This document shows, in pieces, positions 47,379 through 59,668 of a DNA stretch of 64,000 bases. Source of the DNA: Macrocystis pyrifera (lineage: Eukaryota; Sar; Phaeophyceae; Laminariales; Laminariaceae). A model generated the notes under the pieces. That model worked only from the letters and a program-made list of their open reading frames with translations, had not been told where the DNA came from and searched no databases. The stretch is taken from the NCBI GenBank assembly GCA_031763025.1, contig JASSKH010000017.1:8782254-8846253 (forward strand), given 5' to 3'. Both the position numbers and the translations under genes were made by a program. Positions within the stretch are counted from its first letter, which is position 1; each line of letters begins with the position of its first letter.

Positions 47379-47415
<37 letters not shown>
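46815..47415 (-). repeat. Long composite poly(C)-tailed element, second copy
   Basis: The standard element (46815-47075, minus strand) is joined to the same roughly 340-bp extension seen at 31646-31985. The internal A run here is A34 (about 47247-47280), and a G35 run abuts the far end at 47380-47414. Finding the same arrangement twice indicates one long repeat unit, not a chance insertion. Confidence 0.8.
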
Positions 47416-50097
47416 CACAATGCCATACGTTCGACGACTCAGTGCTGTGGCGTAGGAGCGCGGAGGGGTGTTGGGTTGGCGGGTTGGGATCGGGCATTTG
47501 GAGGGGTGCTCGGCGAGTGCCATACGAGGCGTTTAGTCGCGTCTCTGCAATGATTACATATGTGATTCGGCGGTGGTAGTGCGGACTTTAGTTTTTTGGG
47601 GTGACTCGGCAACGAGGACATATTTACGTTTTTGGCGTTTTTATGTGGTTTTCGTTCGTTACATGCATACGCTATATTGCGCCTGGTCTTGACTATACTT
47701 TTATATATGTAGATGTAACGGTTTTTTTTTTTTTCTTCCCTTTGGCTGGTGCCTCTTGCAGTAGAAAATCAAGACTAATCTGGCACGTGAGAATTTGCTT
47801 TTTCGGCATCTGTCTTTGTCGTGACTTTATTTGTTACAGTAGGATACTGGGCGCGCTGGGGGGGGGCTTGGCGGCCCTGGCCTGAATCGTCCTGTACGGT
47901 TATGGAAGCTGCACAAACGGAGCGCGTGGATTACGTACCACTACGTATACGTACTGCTTTGTCGGTGGCGTTTATTTACTGTTATCAATTTCACGTTGTG
48001 CTTGCCATTTAGTCTACAGGACGAGGAGTTAAGTCGTGCCACTCTGGCAAGGAGCATAGTCCCCGTTTGATATTCGCATACCAGATCGAAACGGAGAGTG
48101 CATTTTCGATCTTAGTGTTACCCATTAGCGTACCTGAGTATGACCTAATTAATACAGTGATGGTCCCTCTATAGTGCTGGCGTCCGCCAGCCAACAATAC
48201 CGGCACTGTAGCGGCAAGAATACTCTGCACGCTACCACACTGGTGAGTTCGATCCGTGCCAAGCGACTCCACAGGCACGTATAGTAGCGGGCAGCCGGCA
48301 CCTCCCAACCGGCATTCTAGAGGGGCCACTACTGTACTACACTGGCGTCTTATCCCTTATACCGGTACTATTAATCGTAGTGCACTGCTGTTGTTGCGCA
48401 GAAACACATGTTTGACTACTCTAATTCCAAGTCATTTGCCCCCAGGACACGAATACTGCCCTAAAAATTAACCGAACTATAAAAGTACTATAGTAGTTTT
48501 GCCCCCCAACCCCTGGTGGGCTCCGTTGATCCACAACCTGGGGTATATGCTGCAGTAGGTGTAAACATATTTTGGCTCGCTTATTGGCCTCCTGGCCCGA
48601 GACGAATGGCTCCTACATTCATCTCAAGCTGCCTTTCATCGTATATACCTGCCTGCTGCTATATTTTCGGGCTTCGTTTGTTATGTTTAGTTGTGTGGTC
48701 GGTTGGGAAAGGTGTCGCGAGCGATACCGCGACGATGCTGTAATACTGGCATAATGAAAAAAAAAATCAGCAAAAGCAGGGAACGGCCTTTTTAATTTGC
48801 TCGACAACCCAAGCAGCAATTAATGGATATTTATTTAATCCATGACATATGGAGAGGGGGTTCCACATGTGCGCAGGGCCGTATTTCTGTGTTTTTGCTT
48901 ACACATCCCTTTAATCTAGCTGCATGCAGCTGTAAACCCAGAGCCCTCCTATGAGTACCCTGTTCTCTTACCCAGAAGAGGAATCTCGTCCAACAAATTA
49001 CGGCAGAAAGTCCGCAACAAATAGCGGGTAAATAATGCCAGGTACTAAATACCACTGCTGTTGTACTGTGACAGCGTATAGAAAAAAGACGGACTGCATA
49101 CAACAGCAGACAGGAGCGCGAGTATCGATGAGCACATATGTGCATGCATATGTACGACGTACACACTGAAATTCAGACCAATATACACACCCATCCCCGT
49201 CTACTACTACCAGGTAATATAAAAGTATCGTAAACCCTACCAGGTTGAATTTGTTAGTCTACTCATGTACGTACAGTCGGGAAGGAGAAACAATAAGTGC
49301 TGCCGTTTGTATGAGCTGAACATAATACCATACATGTGTGTCGCACGCCTATTTTAAGTTCTACCCTGCTGCTTGTTGTATGTATAGAGAAACAGGATAC
49401 CTGGGTGGCTGGTATGCCCTGGTGGCTGGTACATGTTTTTCTTGAACATACCTGGTACCAGATATACCAGTACGATTTGGTATGTATAGAACAACAACAG
49501 CGGAGATTTGGAGAATGAAAAAAAAAATGTAATTTCAAAAATGAAAAAAAAACGTATTTTTTGCCGGATTTTGTTCCGGACGAAGGTCCTCTTGTGGGGT
49601 GTAGTAGGGGTCTGGGTTGGTGCTTGCCCGCATACGACATATCTAGTATTACCTGTATAGGCGCAGATCTAAGAAGCCGGCTCTGCGCAAATCTCGTGGA
49701 GCCCCCTCTGCAAGAAGAGCTCTATATCTCCGTTGCTTCTGGTACCGTCAAACGCCATTTGACTGCTGTTGGGTGTTCCTTTTTTCTGCCCCCCCTCCCC
49801 CCCCGGCCATGCATATTAATGCGTACCCCCCCCCCCCCCCCCCCCCCCCCCCCCTATCTCATAATAGCGATCTTGCGATCTTGCAGTCAACCAACCATCG
49901 ATCAGACAACAACCATTTGGGCTTCATGACGCGTATTTCATTTTTTTTCGATTGCCCCATCCACACCATTCTTCTTCACAGCATCATCATTTCCCATCAT
50001 CTGTCTGCTCTCTCAAGCCTGAAGGGTACAGCAGCTGTGCCAGGGTCGACAGATCAAGTCAGCACAAGCCACAGGCGAAGAACAGACGACGAGCATA
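47416..50097. other. Intergenic region upstream of gene 4
   Basis: No coding exon is supported. Visible features are a T run (47722-47734), several TACCAGGTA-type motifs (49210, 49449-49475) and a C28 tract (49826-49853). The promoter and 5' UTR of the gene starting at 50098 should lie in its last few hundred bases, but no TATA-like or initiator element stands out. Confidence 0.4.
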
Positions 50098-53000
50098 ATG
50101 CCCCGCACCAGGAGTGCGTCGGCTCGCGCTGCGGGCGACCGAGAAGGGCCCCAGCAGCAGGAGCAGCCGCCGAAGCAGCAGCAGCCGAAGAAGCAGGAGT
50201 CGAAGAAGCTTGTGACACCCCTCACGCCGAGCGACGAGCTGGTGAGTCTGAAGCGAGGTGGCACGACAACGCGGTGCGAATTCAAGTATAGAGCACAGTT
50301 TGTGCTCGTAGAGATGGCGAGCCTAAAGAGAACATCGGTCGATCGCACCCCCACCCAGAGCAGTTCCCCTCCTCTGCCACATGGCTTGCTCAAACAGACC
50401 ACATGAAGCATCCGTTGTGGCGTATTTCAAGTGGCTGTTCCCAGGCCACCCGCTGCCTCCACCCGCCCGCCACCAGCATGTATGTACGCCGGCGAATTCC
50501 ACTCGATATCGCCGTTGCAGGGGGAGAAATAAGCAAAAGCTGGTTCTGCACTGTGCACGAGTACAGTAGTAGAAACTCGCAGCGTGCATGAAAACGAAGG
50601 GCGGTCGATTCAGACCCGACAACTTGCAAGAGGTGTACTGTATGTATGTACTGCATGAGTTCCGGCCGTTTGATGTTTTCAACAAACACGCGACCTCTAA
50701 AAAGTAAGTGCCTTCGATTGATTGCTGTATTCCTGCTGCTTCATCTTTCACACTGCTGCTGGGGCTGCCGTTGTCTCTCCCCCCCGCTCTCACAGGGTGC
50801 AGCAAACGTTCCGCCCACCAAAACCGACGACAATATCAGCAACAACAACAGCAGAAGCAGGAGCATCGGTATCGGCAACATCATCAGCAACAGCAGCAAC
50901 GTCGTCGCCGGTTCGCCCCCCCTCTCACAGGGTACAGCAAGCGTCCCGCCCAACAAACCCAACGACAAGATCAGCAACAGCAACACCAGCTCCAGCAGCA
51001 GCGGCAGCATCATCGGCAGTAACGGCAGCAACGTCGTCGTCGCAAGGGCGGCAACAACCCCCCCGGCCTCTGCTAGAAAAGACAGGCTCTCTTTCGGTCC
51101 AGTGCCGAAAGAGCGCTATTCGATAGGGAGTGAGCTGCTGTCATTCAGCTCGGACGACCTGTGGCCATCCCCGCCCGACGGCCGTCGCCGTAGCAGCAGC
51201 CTTGGCTCCGCGCCACGCCAGAACCGCCACACCGCGGCGGCGGATGAAAGCATCAGCAGCAGCAACAACGGATCTGACAGCTCGTCGTGCGTGATCATCG
51301 ACGTTGTTGGCGGAGGCGCGGACACCGACCCCAATGACACCCACCTTGCCAATGATGTCGAACACGACCTGTTGAACAGCAGCGTGGCATCCGTCGAGAT
51401 CGAGCCTGCTGGGCTCCTAAATGGGGCGTCGCTCTCGCTGCCGCCGCTGGGAGAAATTTTCTCACCAGACCGGAAACAGACGCCCCACCAGCAGCAGTAC
51501 CAGCAGCAACAACATGATCTATCCCCTGTCCCGTTCATCCGCGGCAGCACTAGCGGCAACCCGGAACCTGGTGACTTCGACTTCGACGTGGATGAAGTTG
51601 ACGCGATGATCGGAGAACTATTGGAAGACCACGACCAAGGATATCAGCTGTGCCTCGTGGTTGAGAAGGTTGGACAGCGCGAAAACCTGCAGCAGATACA
51701 GGAAGATGGGGGGGGGGGGGCAGCAGCAGCATCAGCAAGACCGGCAGCATGACGAGCAGCAGCAGCAGCAGCAGCAAAAGCAACAACAGCAGCAGGATCG
51801 AGAGCAAGTTAATCAACAAGTTGAACAGGAGCAGCAGGAAGACAAGCAACAGCAGGGCGACGAGAAGGAGGAGACAGTGGAGGAGGTGGAGCGGCAGCAT
51901 GAGACTAGCTCGATCGCCGCTGCCGCCGCCGACACCGCAACCGCCACCGCCAAATTTGCAGCACCTTTGAAGGCGGACTTGAAGGACGGGCCCATTGCAG
52001 AGGCCCTCGAGGGTGCCATGGCGCTGACGCAGCGAACGGAGGCCAGCACCAAGGATGCATTTGCCCGCGCATGCGCCATCGCAGTGCAAAACCAGGTATA
52101 TGTGTGCAATATTTCGCGTATTGCATTGTACTGACTGCTGCATAATATGAAGGATCGAGAGGGAGATTTGAGATTTGCATTCCTCGTGCCGATCATAGGT
52201 ATTGTTTTTTCATCAGCGTGCGCAGGGTATTGCCAAAAATGCTGTTGAACTATGTATTGCATTATTTATTGTTGGAAATTTCACATCATCCTTACTTTTT
52301 TCATATTTCCAGGGTGTTTCAGGGTTTTCCAAGCAATCGGTTCGGTTCTGTCTGGTTCGGTTCGGAAGTGAACTTAATTCGGTTCAGAACTGGATTCGGT
52401 TCGGCTCTGTTGGGTTCGATTCGGAACCGATTTTGGTTCGGTTTGGAGCCGATTTCGCTCCGATTCGAAACCGATATTGATTCGATTCGGAAACGATTTC
52501 GGTTCAAAATGGTTCATTTTCATGAGGTGAGGAGCCATTCTCGTTCGGTATCGAAACCGATTTTGGTTTGGTTCGAGAGCGATTTCGGTTCGATCTGATG
52601 CGGAGTCGATTTCGGTTCGGTCCGATTCGGCTCGGTTCAGTTCGATTCCGAACCGATTTTGGTTTGGTTCGGAAGCGATTTTGGTTCGGTTCGGAGCTGC
52701 TTCCGCTTCGATTCGGAACATATTTTGGTTTGTTTCGGAACCGATTTCGCTTCGATTCCGAACCGGTTGTGGTTTGGTTCGGAACCACTTCGGATCGGTT
52801 CGAATCGGACCGATTTTGGTGCGGTTCGTTCAGGACCGGTTCGGTAAGATTTGGTTCGGAACTGATTTTGTCTCGGATCGATTCGGACCTGATGTCGATT
52901 CGGTTCGGAACATATTTTGGTATGGTTCGAAACAGATTTCGATTCGATTCGGAACTGATTTTGGTTTGGTTTGGAACTAATTTCGGTTCGGTTCGGTTCG

Positions 53001-56000
53001 AGTCGGACCGATTTTGGTGCGGTTCGTTTAGGACCGGTACAATGGTCCCAAACTATATACGTAGTGACCTACGACGCGATGTTACAACAGGAATCGATAT
53101 CGGTTAGCTTCGGCTGAACACTGTTTTTTTTCGGTTCGGAACTGATTTCGGTTCTGTTCGATTCCAACCAGTTGGGTTGGTGCCGAATTCCGTACTTACG
53201 CTAGCATTGGATACAAAAATAAACCCAAGGAATCGTTGGGTTTCTTATGGTGAGGTCCGACCCGAACCAATCCGTTCGATCCTGAGCAAAGCCGAAAACC
53301 GTCGGGCAGACCGTTAAGAAAGTGGGCTGAGTGCCCAAATGTTTCAAGACTACGAGCTTTTTTAAGTTAAAAGGCGGAAATTCTCTCCCCCACGAATGCC
53401 GGCAACAACAAATATCTACTCGATCGCGACAAGTTTGGTATCATACTGACCGCCATGAACAGCGGAAAGGGTGACATAGCCTTTTTTTTTTGTGGAGGTC
53501 CTAGGGCTGGCGCTGGTGACGAAAATGTATCCCGACTAACCACGGGCCTTAAATACGGTAGCGTAGGCGTTTCCATAGGAAGACGTTTTTTTTTCCCCTA
53601 TTTTTTCTGAACAGTCCGGTTCCAAGTACTCCAAGGCATGTCCGTTCAACGTATCGCGCAAAAAAAACGAATTTCTGACCTGCATGTGTTCAATATTGAG
53701 CATAGTACATCGCCAAAAATCGACCTTATACTAAAACTACAGTAACAAATTACGAGGCAATGCCTAATTGTTGGACTTTGTCCGCATAAAAGTCCAAATG
53801 CCAACGCCATTTTTCAGAGGTACACCCTGAAAATTTGCACACATTTTATTTATCTCCTTAGCGAGGACTGACCTTCGAGTTTCTTTCTCTTTTTTTTGAT
53901 CGAAAATACTAGTTTCAAGGTGGTCCAAATGCCGGCGTCCCCGGTGGCTTGGCAGGTGGTCCGCGTGCCTATCAAGATCAATTTCGTGGGTTCAAGTCTC
54001 ACCGAGTGCATGCTCGTAGGGGCTTTTTCTTGCGTAAAAGAGATTGATTAGCGGAAAGCGCGAGAGCGTGAGTTAGCTACATTCCATGGAAATAGACGAG
54101 CAGTGGGAATGCTGAACCCTATGCGCGATAAAAAATAAAGGCACGTACCGGGGGGGAGAAGGGAAGACACCTGTGACCACGGCTTGTCCAGAAGTCGTCG
54201 AGGGTAAAACCTCTTACGAATTAGGCTGGAAAGTGAAAGTGATAAGTAAGTAAGTAAAAAAAAAAATTCGCCGAAATAAAAAACAAAGAAAGAAACATCA
54301 GGGGGGGGGAAAAAACGTTAGGTCATGTGTTCGTAAGGACTTATAGAAGGCGTGTGCAAAAAATCACGGTCTGACTCGAAAAACGGCGTGGATTTTAGTC
54401 GGGAAATGATTTACCGTCGCTTAACTTGAACCAGCTTGTAAAATATGTATATTCAGCTCGACTTTCCCCATCTGCAAACAAGGGTATTGCTGTAGCCAAA
54501 TAGTGAAGTACCCCCGAACTTCCGCCAGTAAAGTGATGTAGTCTGTGAGTTATCACTATCCATTGGCGGTTGTACTGGTGCCATACTATAGACGAGTCCA
54601 TTTGTAGATTATTGTACTGGTACTGCTGTAGAATAGTCTATGAAATGAGTCTACGTGCGGTGGTTCAAACGGTGCACGCGTAGTTAGTCCATATTCAATA
54701 TATACCTGGTATATAGAAGTGCGTACGTTGTTTCATCTTGATAAAAACTCTTGCTTCCACTTCTTTTTATTTTTTTTCGCGTGGTTTTTTGCCCAACAGG
54801 CCGAGATCGTCCTGGCTTGGCAGAAGGTGGTCAGCACGGTGCACACCGCCGCGGTGTTGTCCAGGGAAGACATTGTCAAGCTGCTGGCGTCTAACGCCAC
54901 GCTTGAGGCAGAGAAGCGAAACATGATTGGACAGAACATCGACTTGAAGGATAGAGTGTCGACCTTGATCACTGATCGCGACCGCCTAGCCGCTAAGCTT
55001 CAAGAATACGGAGCGGGGTCGACGGCCGAGATCCGAGGAAACGGCAACAGCAACGGCAACAGCCACGTCAACGGCATCGACTGCACAACTCCTGCCGGCC
55101 AGCTCGGTGTGTCTTCTGCCACACCCTCAATCGCCACCACCATTAATAACCGTGCCTCTGCGATTGTCACTGCCGCTGCCGCTGCCGCTCCAGACGTCGC
55201 CTTCGCCAACCTCGCTCCCTCGCCAACCAAAGCGAGAGACACAGCGACCGGACAGTCGGGCTCCACTGTCACCAAGGTTGCTGAGATGGACGCGGGCACG
55301 ACGACGACGATGACGATGGCACCGCAGCAGTGCGAGGCCGGGCTACTGCCCAAGATTGCCCTCCCTTCAGCGAGCCTGTCCGCCGCCTCCGCCGTCGTCG
55401 CGACTAAGGCCCCCACTGCCGAGCCGGCGCCCCGAACCACGACAAATGACCAGCCACAGCCCGACAAAGTCTCTACGCCAGTCGCCTCTACCACCACCGC
55501 CGCCGCCGTCACCCCCCCAGCAGCACCACTACTGCCATCACCAATTTGAACAACCGTGTCTCTGCAGTTGCCGCTGCCACTCCCGTCGCCGCCTTTGCCA
55601 ACCCCGCTGCTGCGCCGACCATAGCGAGCGACACAGCGACCGAGCAGCGGGGTTCGAGGACTACCACGGTTGCTTCGAGGGATGGAGTCACCGCGACCAC
55701 AACAATGACGATGGCACCGCAACCGTGCGAGGCCGGGCTGTTGGCCCAGACTGCCCTTCCTTCTGCGAGCCTGTCCGCCGTCACCACCGTCGTCGCGACT
55801 AAGGTCCCCACCACCGAAACAGCGCCTCGCACCACGACAAATGACCAGACTCAACCCGACAAAGTCTCTACGCCAGTCGCCTCTACCACGGCCGCCGCCA
55901 CCGCCGCCACCCCCAGTAGCACCGCCACCGCCATCACCACCATGAACAACCGTGTCTCTGCAGTTGCCGCTGACGTTGCCGCTCCCGTCGCCGCTTTCGC

Positions 56001-59000
56001 CAACTCCGCTGCCGCGCCGACCATAGCGAGCGACACAGCGACCGGACAGCGGGGCTCGAGAACTACCACGGTTACTTCGAGGGAGGCGGTCACCACGACG
56101 ATGACGATGGCACCGCAACCGGGCGAGGCTGGGCTGGTGGCCGAGACTGTCCTTCCTTCGGCGAGCCTGTCTGCAGTCGCCACCCTCGAGACTACGGCTT
56201 CCACCGCCAATCCGGCGCCTCGCACCACGGAGAATGGCAAGGCGCTACCCGCCAAATCATCTACGCCAGCTACCTCTACCCCCATCACCGCTGCCACTCC
56301 TACCCCCACCGCCACCCCAGTTGCCACCGCCACCGACACGAAACTTCAGCCCGAAAACGCAACCGAGAAGCCGACGCGCCTAGGGGGCAAGGTCGGGGGC
56401 TTTGTCATCGAGGGGCGCGCTCCTTGGGTCGGGGGTGGGGCCAGGAACGCCTTATTTCCCTCGCCGTCGGCCGTGGGGAACAGGGCTCAAGCCATGTCTC
56501 GTTCTGCTGCTTCTCCGGCCGAAAGGCGAGACAGTGCTGCGGCGAGGCGCGTTTCTTCGGTCGATGGCGGGGTCGGGGGCGCGGGTTTCCGTCGCCGTCT
56601 GCCGTGGGGAGCAGGGCACAAGCCATGTCGCCTCCTGCTGCTTCTTCGGCCGAGAGACAAAGCAGTGCGGTCAGGCGCGCTCCTTGGGTTGGCGGTGGGG
56701 TCGGGGGGTGCGGTATTTCCCTCGCCTTCTGCCGTGGGGAACAGGGTCCAAGCCCTTCCTAGTTCTTCGACCGAGAGACGAGGCGTAGCTGCGAGGCGCG
56801 CATCGGCGGCAGCGCGGTCTCCGCTATCGGCTGTTACCACCAACACCACGCGCCCAGCAGTGCCGTCGGCCGCGACGGGGAAGGGTAGGAAGGCCGTCGC
56901 ACCGGGTGTCGACAAGCCCGGCCGCACCTCGTTGACCAGGTACGGTATGGTACAGCATTGTGCAGTATGGTTATCCGTGTTTACATGTTTACTGTGTTTT
57001 ATTCAGATACCTGGTAGAGCGGCTTGCTTGAAGTTTCTGATGTATTCCAGTATAGGGCACAGGGTGAACTGCGCTCACGCTGGTTTGGCCGACTCCATAA
57101 GCCTTCCATGTCCTGCAAAAGAGTGCTATTAGTGCGACGCCCTTGTAGGTGTACTTTAGAGCGAGAGCGATAATGGTTATAAACCAGCGAGCGCGTCTTC
57201 TTCGTACCAGTTTTATTGTTTTAGAGGAGCGAGCGGGTGATCTCCGTGGGTAGGATATGGTATACTGTTGAAGCCATCCCCTTTTCTCTTAGCGTTTCCC
57301 CCCCTCATTGAAGCTGTCATCCATATGCAAGTCCGCCTCACAAGCGGTTCTTAGTAGGATGCAGCTCACCCTTCATGCGACTCGCCGGACACCTCACGGC
57401 GCTTCGCGCTTGGTGCAAGCAATGTCTGCCTGGTCGGTGAAAACCCGACATGCTCCGTCCCGGCATTGTAGGGATGCGAGGGTCTATGATCATACGACTA
57501 CGGCCATGCATGAGATCGAGTACATCTCTCCTATCGAGTACACCCCCCCCCCCCCCCCCCCCCTCCCTTGGCGCTGCGAAACCTTGCGTATATTATGTCT
57601 TCAACAGAAAAAATAAAATAATAACGTACTTGCTCCCCCCCTCGCCCCCGTTCCCGGCCGCACTTTGCTTTTTTTACTTGTGTTGTTGTGTCGTTCGGGT
57701 ACAGGAGCACCGAGAGCTCGAGGGCGGCGGCGAGGGCACCAGCCGTAGTGGCCGTGAAGAGGATCGTCTCCGACGACCGGGGGGCGGACGGAAACCGACC
57801 GAAGCCGGAAGGGATGTATGGCCGGCTGAGGTACGAGGTCTCTCACGATGCGATGATTGGTTGCGGGATTGTCTCGGGGCGTTCTTGCTGGGGACAACAC
57901 TAAAAAAAAAACGCATGTTTGTGCTGCTTACGCGGTGCGCCTATTTGTCTGAGTGTGCCTCGCCCGAGGAGCTACAGTATACATATACTAAGTGCAGTAT
58001 ACCTTCACCTAAAAACTGACATTAACTTCTTGACAAAAAGAAAGTGTAACCCGAAGGATAATTCTTATGCATCCCCCACGGTCTACGGCAGGTGTCATGA
58101 CACAAGTTAATAGTCTTTCAGCGATAAGGCGTGTCTTAGTGCCTTATTGTCTCGGTGGCTTATTGCCTTAATGCTTTCGTGACTTCTTCGGGACTTGCTC
58201 AGTCCAGGAGCTTTCTGGCCGAAAATCGTCAGCCAGAAATATTTGGGCCTAAGTGTGCTACTCGTATACACCCCTATCGTATATATACATACCATGATAT
58301 ACATAGCGCGCGTCAAATATGTGCGTACCGTCTATGTTGCCCGTTTTGTACCAAAAATAACTCCATTGCTGCCATCGCGTCGCGCCTTGTTTTTTTAGTT
58401 TCTGCGAGAGCGAATTGACAAGTACTCCTGTCCAGTTATCGCGGGGCCGTTCTTATTAAAATGCGATTTTCGAGCGTGTCAAAAGTGTGTGAGCAACAAT
58501 ACACCACGCGATGTTTGGAATTAAATATAAACGACATTTCATTCAGCTGTGAGATCGAAAAATCTCTCATAACTCATGTTTGTCCTGATATTATAGTTTG
58601 TTGTTTTTTGCCACCCGCTTCTCCCCTGGGCCGACGCTCAGGTCAAATATACACAGCAGCGAATTAGCGTTATTTCGTACCAGATGCCTGATATTAACAG
58701 TGTTATTTTTTCAGCAGGATGAACACTTCTCTATATTCAACATAGTTTGCGTAAGTTAGGTTCAATCTTCAGTGCTGTAGCAGTCTGTGTCGAAATATAG
58801 GTGACTTGAGGGTATGCGTCGTGAAGTTTGGGTACATACAACTTTAATTTGTCGACGTGAGCTCGAGCCCCCGAGGAGCGCTCCTGTTCCCTTTTCTTTT
58901 TCGCTTGCATTTCCTCCGATGTTATTTTCAGTATTCGTCTACTCTACAGCGTAGCTCTCGGACCTGTTTTATTGTTTCCGAGAGCGATGGTACAAGATTG

Positions 59001-59668
59001 TTCGCAACGAACAGTTTTGAGATGGCTAAAAGTACAGTAATCCCCCTACAAATACCAAACGTAAACATTCTCGATTTTTCGGTCTCTACGAGCTTACCCA
59101 GGGGGGATACTACGTAAATATTCCCGGGTCACCCAATACGTTTTTCGGCTCCTACCTCTTCCCTGCATGGTGATACGATCAAAAACATCTATTTTTGTTT
59201 ACGAAAGAAAAATCCCACATGGCTTCAGTTGCAAAAGTGGCTTAGTTTTTCTGTGTTTCTACATAGAGTAGAAGTTGCCTACATTCCAGACCAGTACGCA
59301 TTAATGCAGTAGTTTTTTTTTCTCGATTTTCTGTTCTTCTTAGCGCAGATTGTTTATGAGTTAGAGACGTTTAGTTTGCAAGTTATCGGAAGGCAGCACT
59401 TCATTAGTTTACTATACGCAATGCGTAGTAACCGTGGGCCAGCTGTCGTATACAAAACGCGGGGAGTTTGACATCAATTTTCCCGCCTGCCCCCCGCCCC
59501 CCGTTCTCAACCGCCTCCAGGAGCGCTGGCAGGCCCCGGAAAACCGACGCCAAGATCGTCGCCGGTGGAGGTCAGAAGGTGGTTTCAGGGGCAGGGGCTT
59601 CATCCCTTGCCAGGGAGGAGGCCGCCACCAACAAGGGGGCGGTGGCGGGGGGAGGAGGAGCAAGGTAG
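50098..59668 (+). CDS. Large low-complexity protein with coiled-coil-like segment
   Basis: I do not recognise this family. Five exons join in phase: 50098-50241, 50796-52095, 54800-56939, 57705-57830 and 59521-59668 (TAG at 59666), about 1,285 residues. The N-terminus opens MPRTRSASARAAGDREG and is Gln/Lys/Pro-rich. Exon 2 is Ser/Asn/Gly-rich with an internal 45-residue duplication, an acidic patch (DFDFDVDEVDAMIGELLEDH) and a Gln-rich stretch. Helical sequence then crosses the 52095/54800 junction (KDAFARACAIAVQNQ to AEIVLAWQKVVSTVHTAAVL) and continues with heptad-like LEAEKRNMIGQNIDLKDRV. Three Ala/Thr-rich tandem repeats of about 132 residues follow (near 55120, 55530, 55925), then a Gly/Arg/Ser-rich region and a basic tail. 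Keeping frame needs one G less in G13 at 51708-51720 and one C more in C7 at 55512-55518. With both changes every exon phase fits. A nuclear or scaffold role is possible but only a guess. Confidence 0.68.
52325..53175 (+). repeat. Degenerate TTCGGTTCGGAACCGA array
   Basis: About 850 bp consists of diverged units such as TTCGGTTCGGAACCGATTTT, repeated at roughly 30-36 bp spacing. The words GAACCGA and TTCGGTTC are partly self-complementary, so single strands could fold. Open frames rich in Arg, Phe and Gly on both strands come from this composition. It lies in the second intron of gene 4. Confidence 0.88.
53935..54270 (+). mobile_element. tRNA-derived SINE, full-length plus copy
   Basis: The head GCGTCCCCGGTGGCTTGG contains an A-box-like TGGCTTGGCAGG (53945-53956) and, about 30 bp on, a B-box-like GGGTTCAAGTCTC (53988-54000), the layout of a pol III promoter inherited from a tRNA. 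A non-tRNA body follows, then a tail of GTAAGTAAGT and poly(A). It is in an intron of gene 4. Confidence 0.88.
57308..57563 (+). repeat. Dispersed poly(C)-tailed repeat, well-preserved copy
   Basis: The copy starts near TTGAAGCTGTCATCCATATG, runs through CCGCCTCACAAGCGGTTCTT and TCCTATCGAGTACACC, and ends in a C19 run. It is the clearest example that the 3' end is a C homopolymer. It lies in a gene 4 intron. Confidence 0.88.
57831..59520. other. Fourth intron of gene 4
   Basis: Between the donor at 57831 and the acceptor at 59520 there is no exon or named repeat that I can support. The sequence is AT-richer than its surroundings and holds short T and A runs. Confidence 0.5.

Noticed and set aside
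52218..53107. Arg/Phe/Gly-rich and Asn/Arg/Pro-rich frames of up to 179 codons
   Set aside because: They are translations of the TTCGGTTCGG array, which is open in several frames on both strands.
55000..56118. Minus-strand frame of 372 codons opposite gene 4
   Set aside because: It is Gly/Arg/Val-rich and is the antisense shadow of the Ala/Thr-rich repeats. The plus strand has matching splice phases and a helical region upstream.
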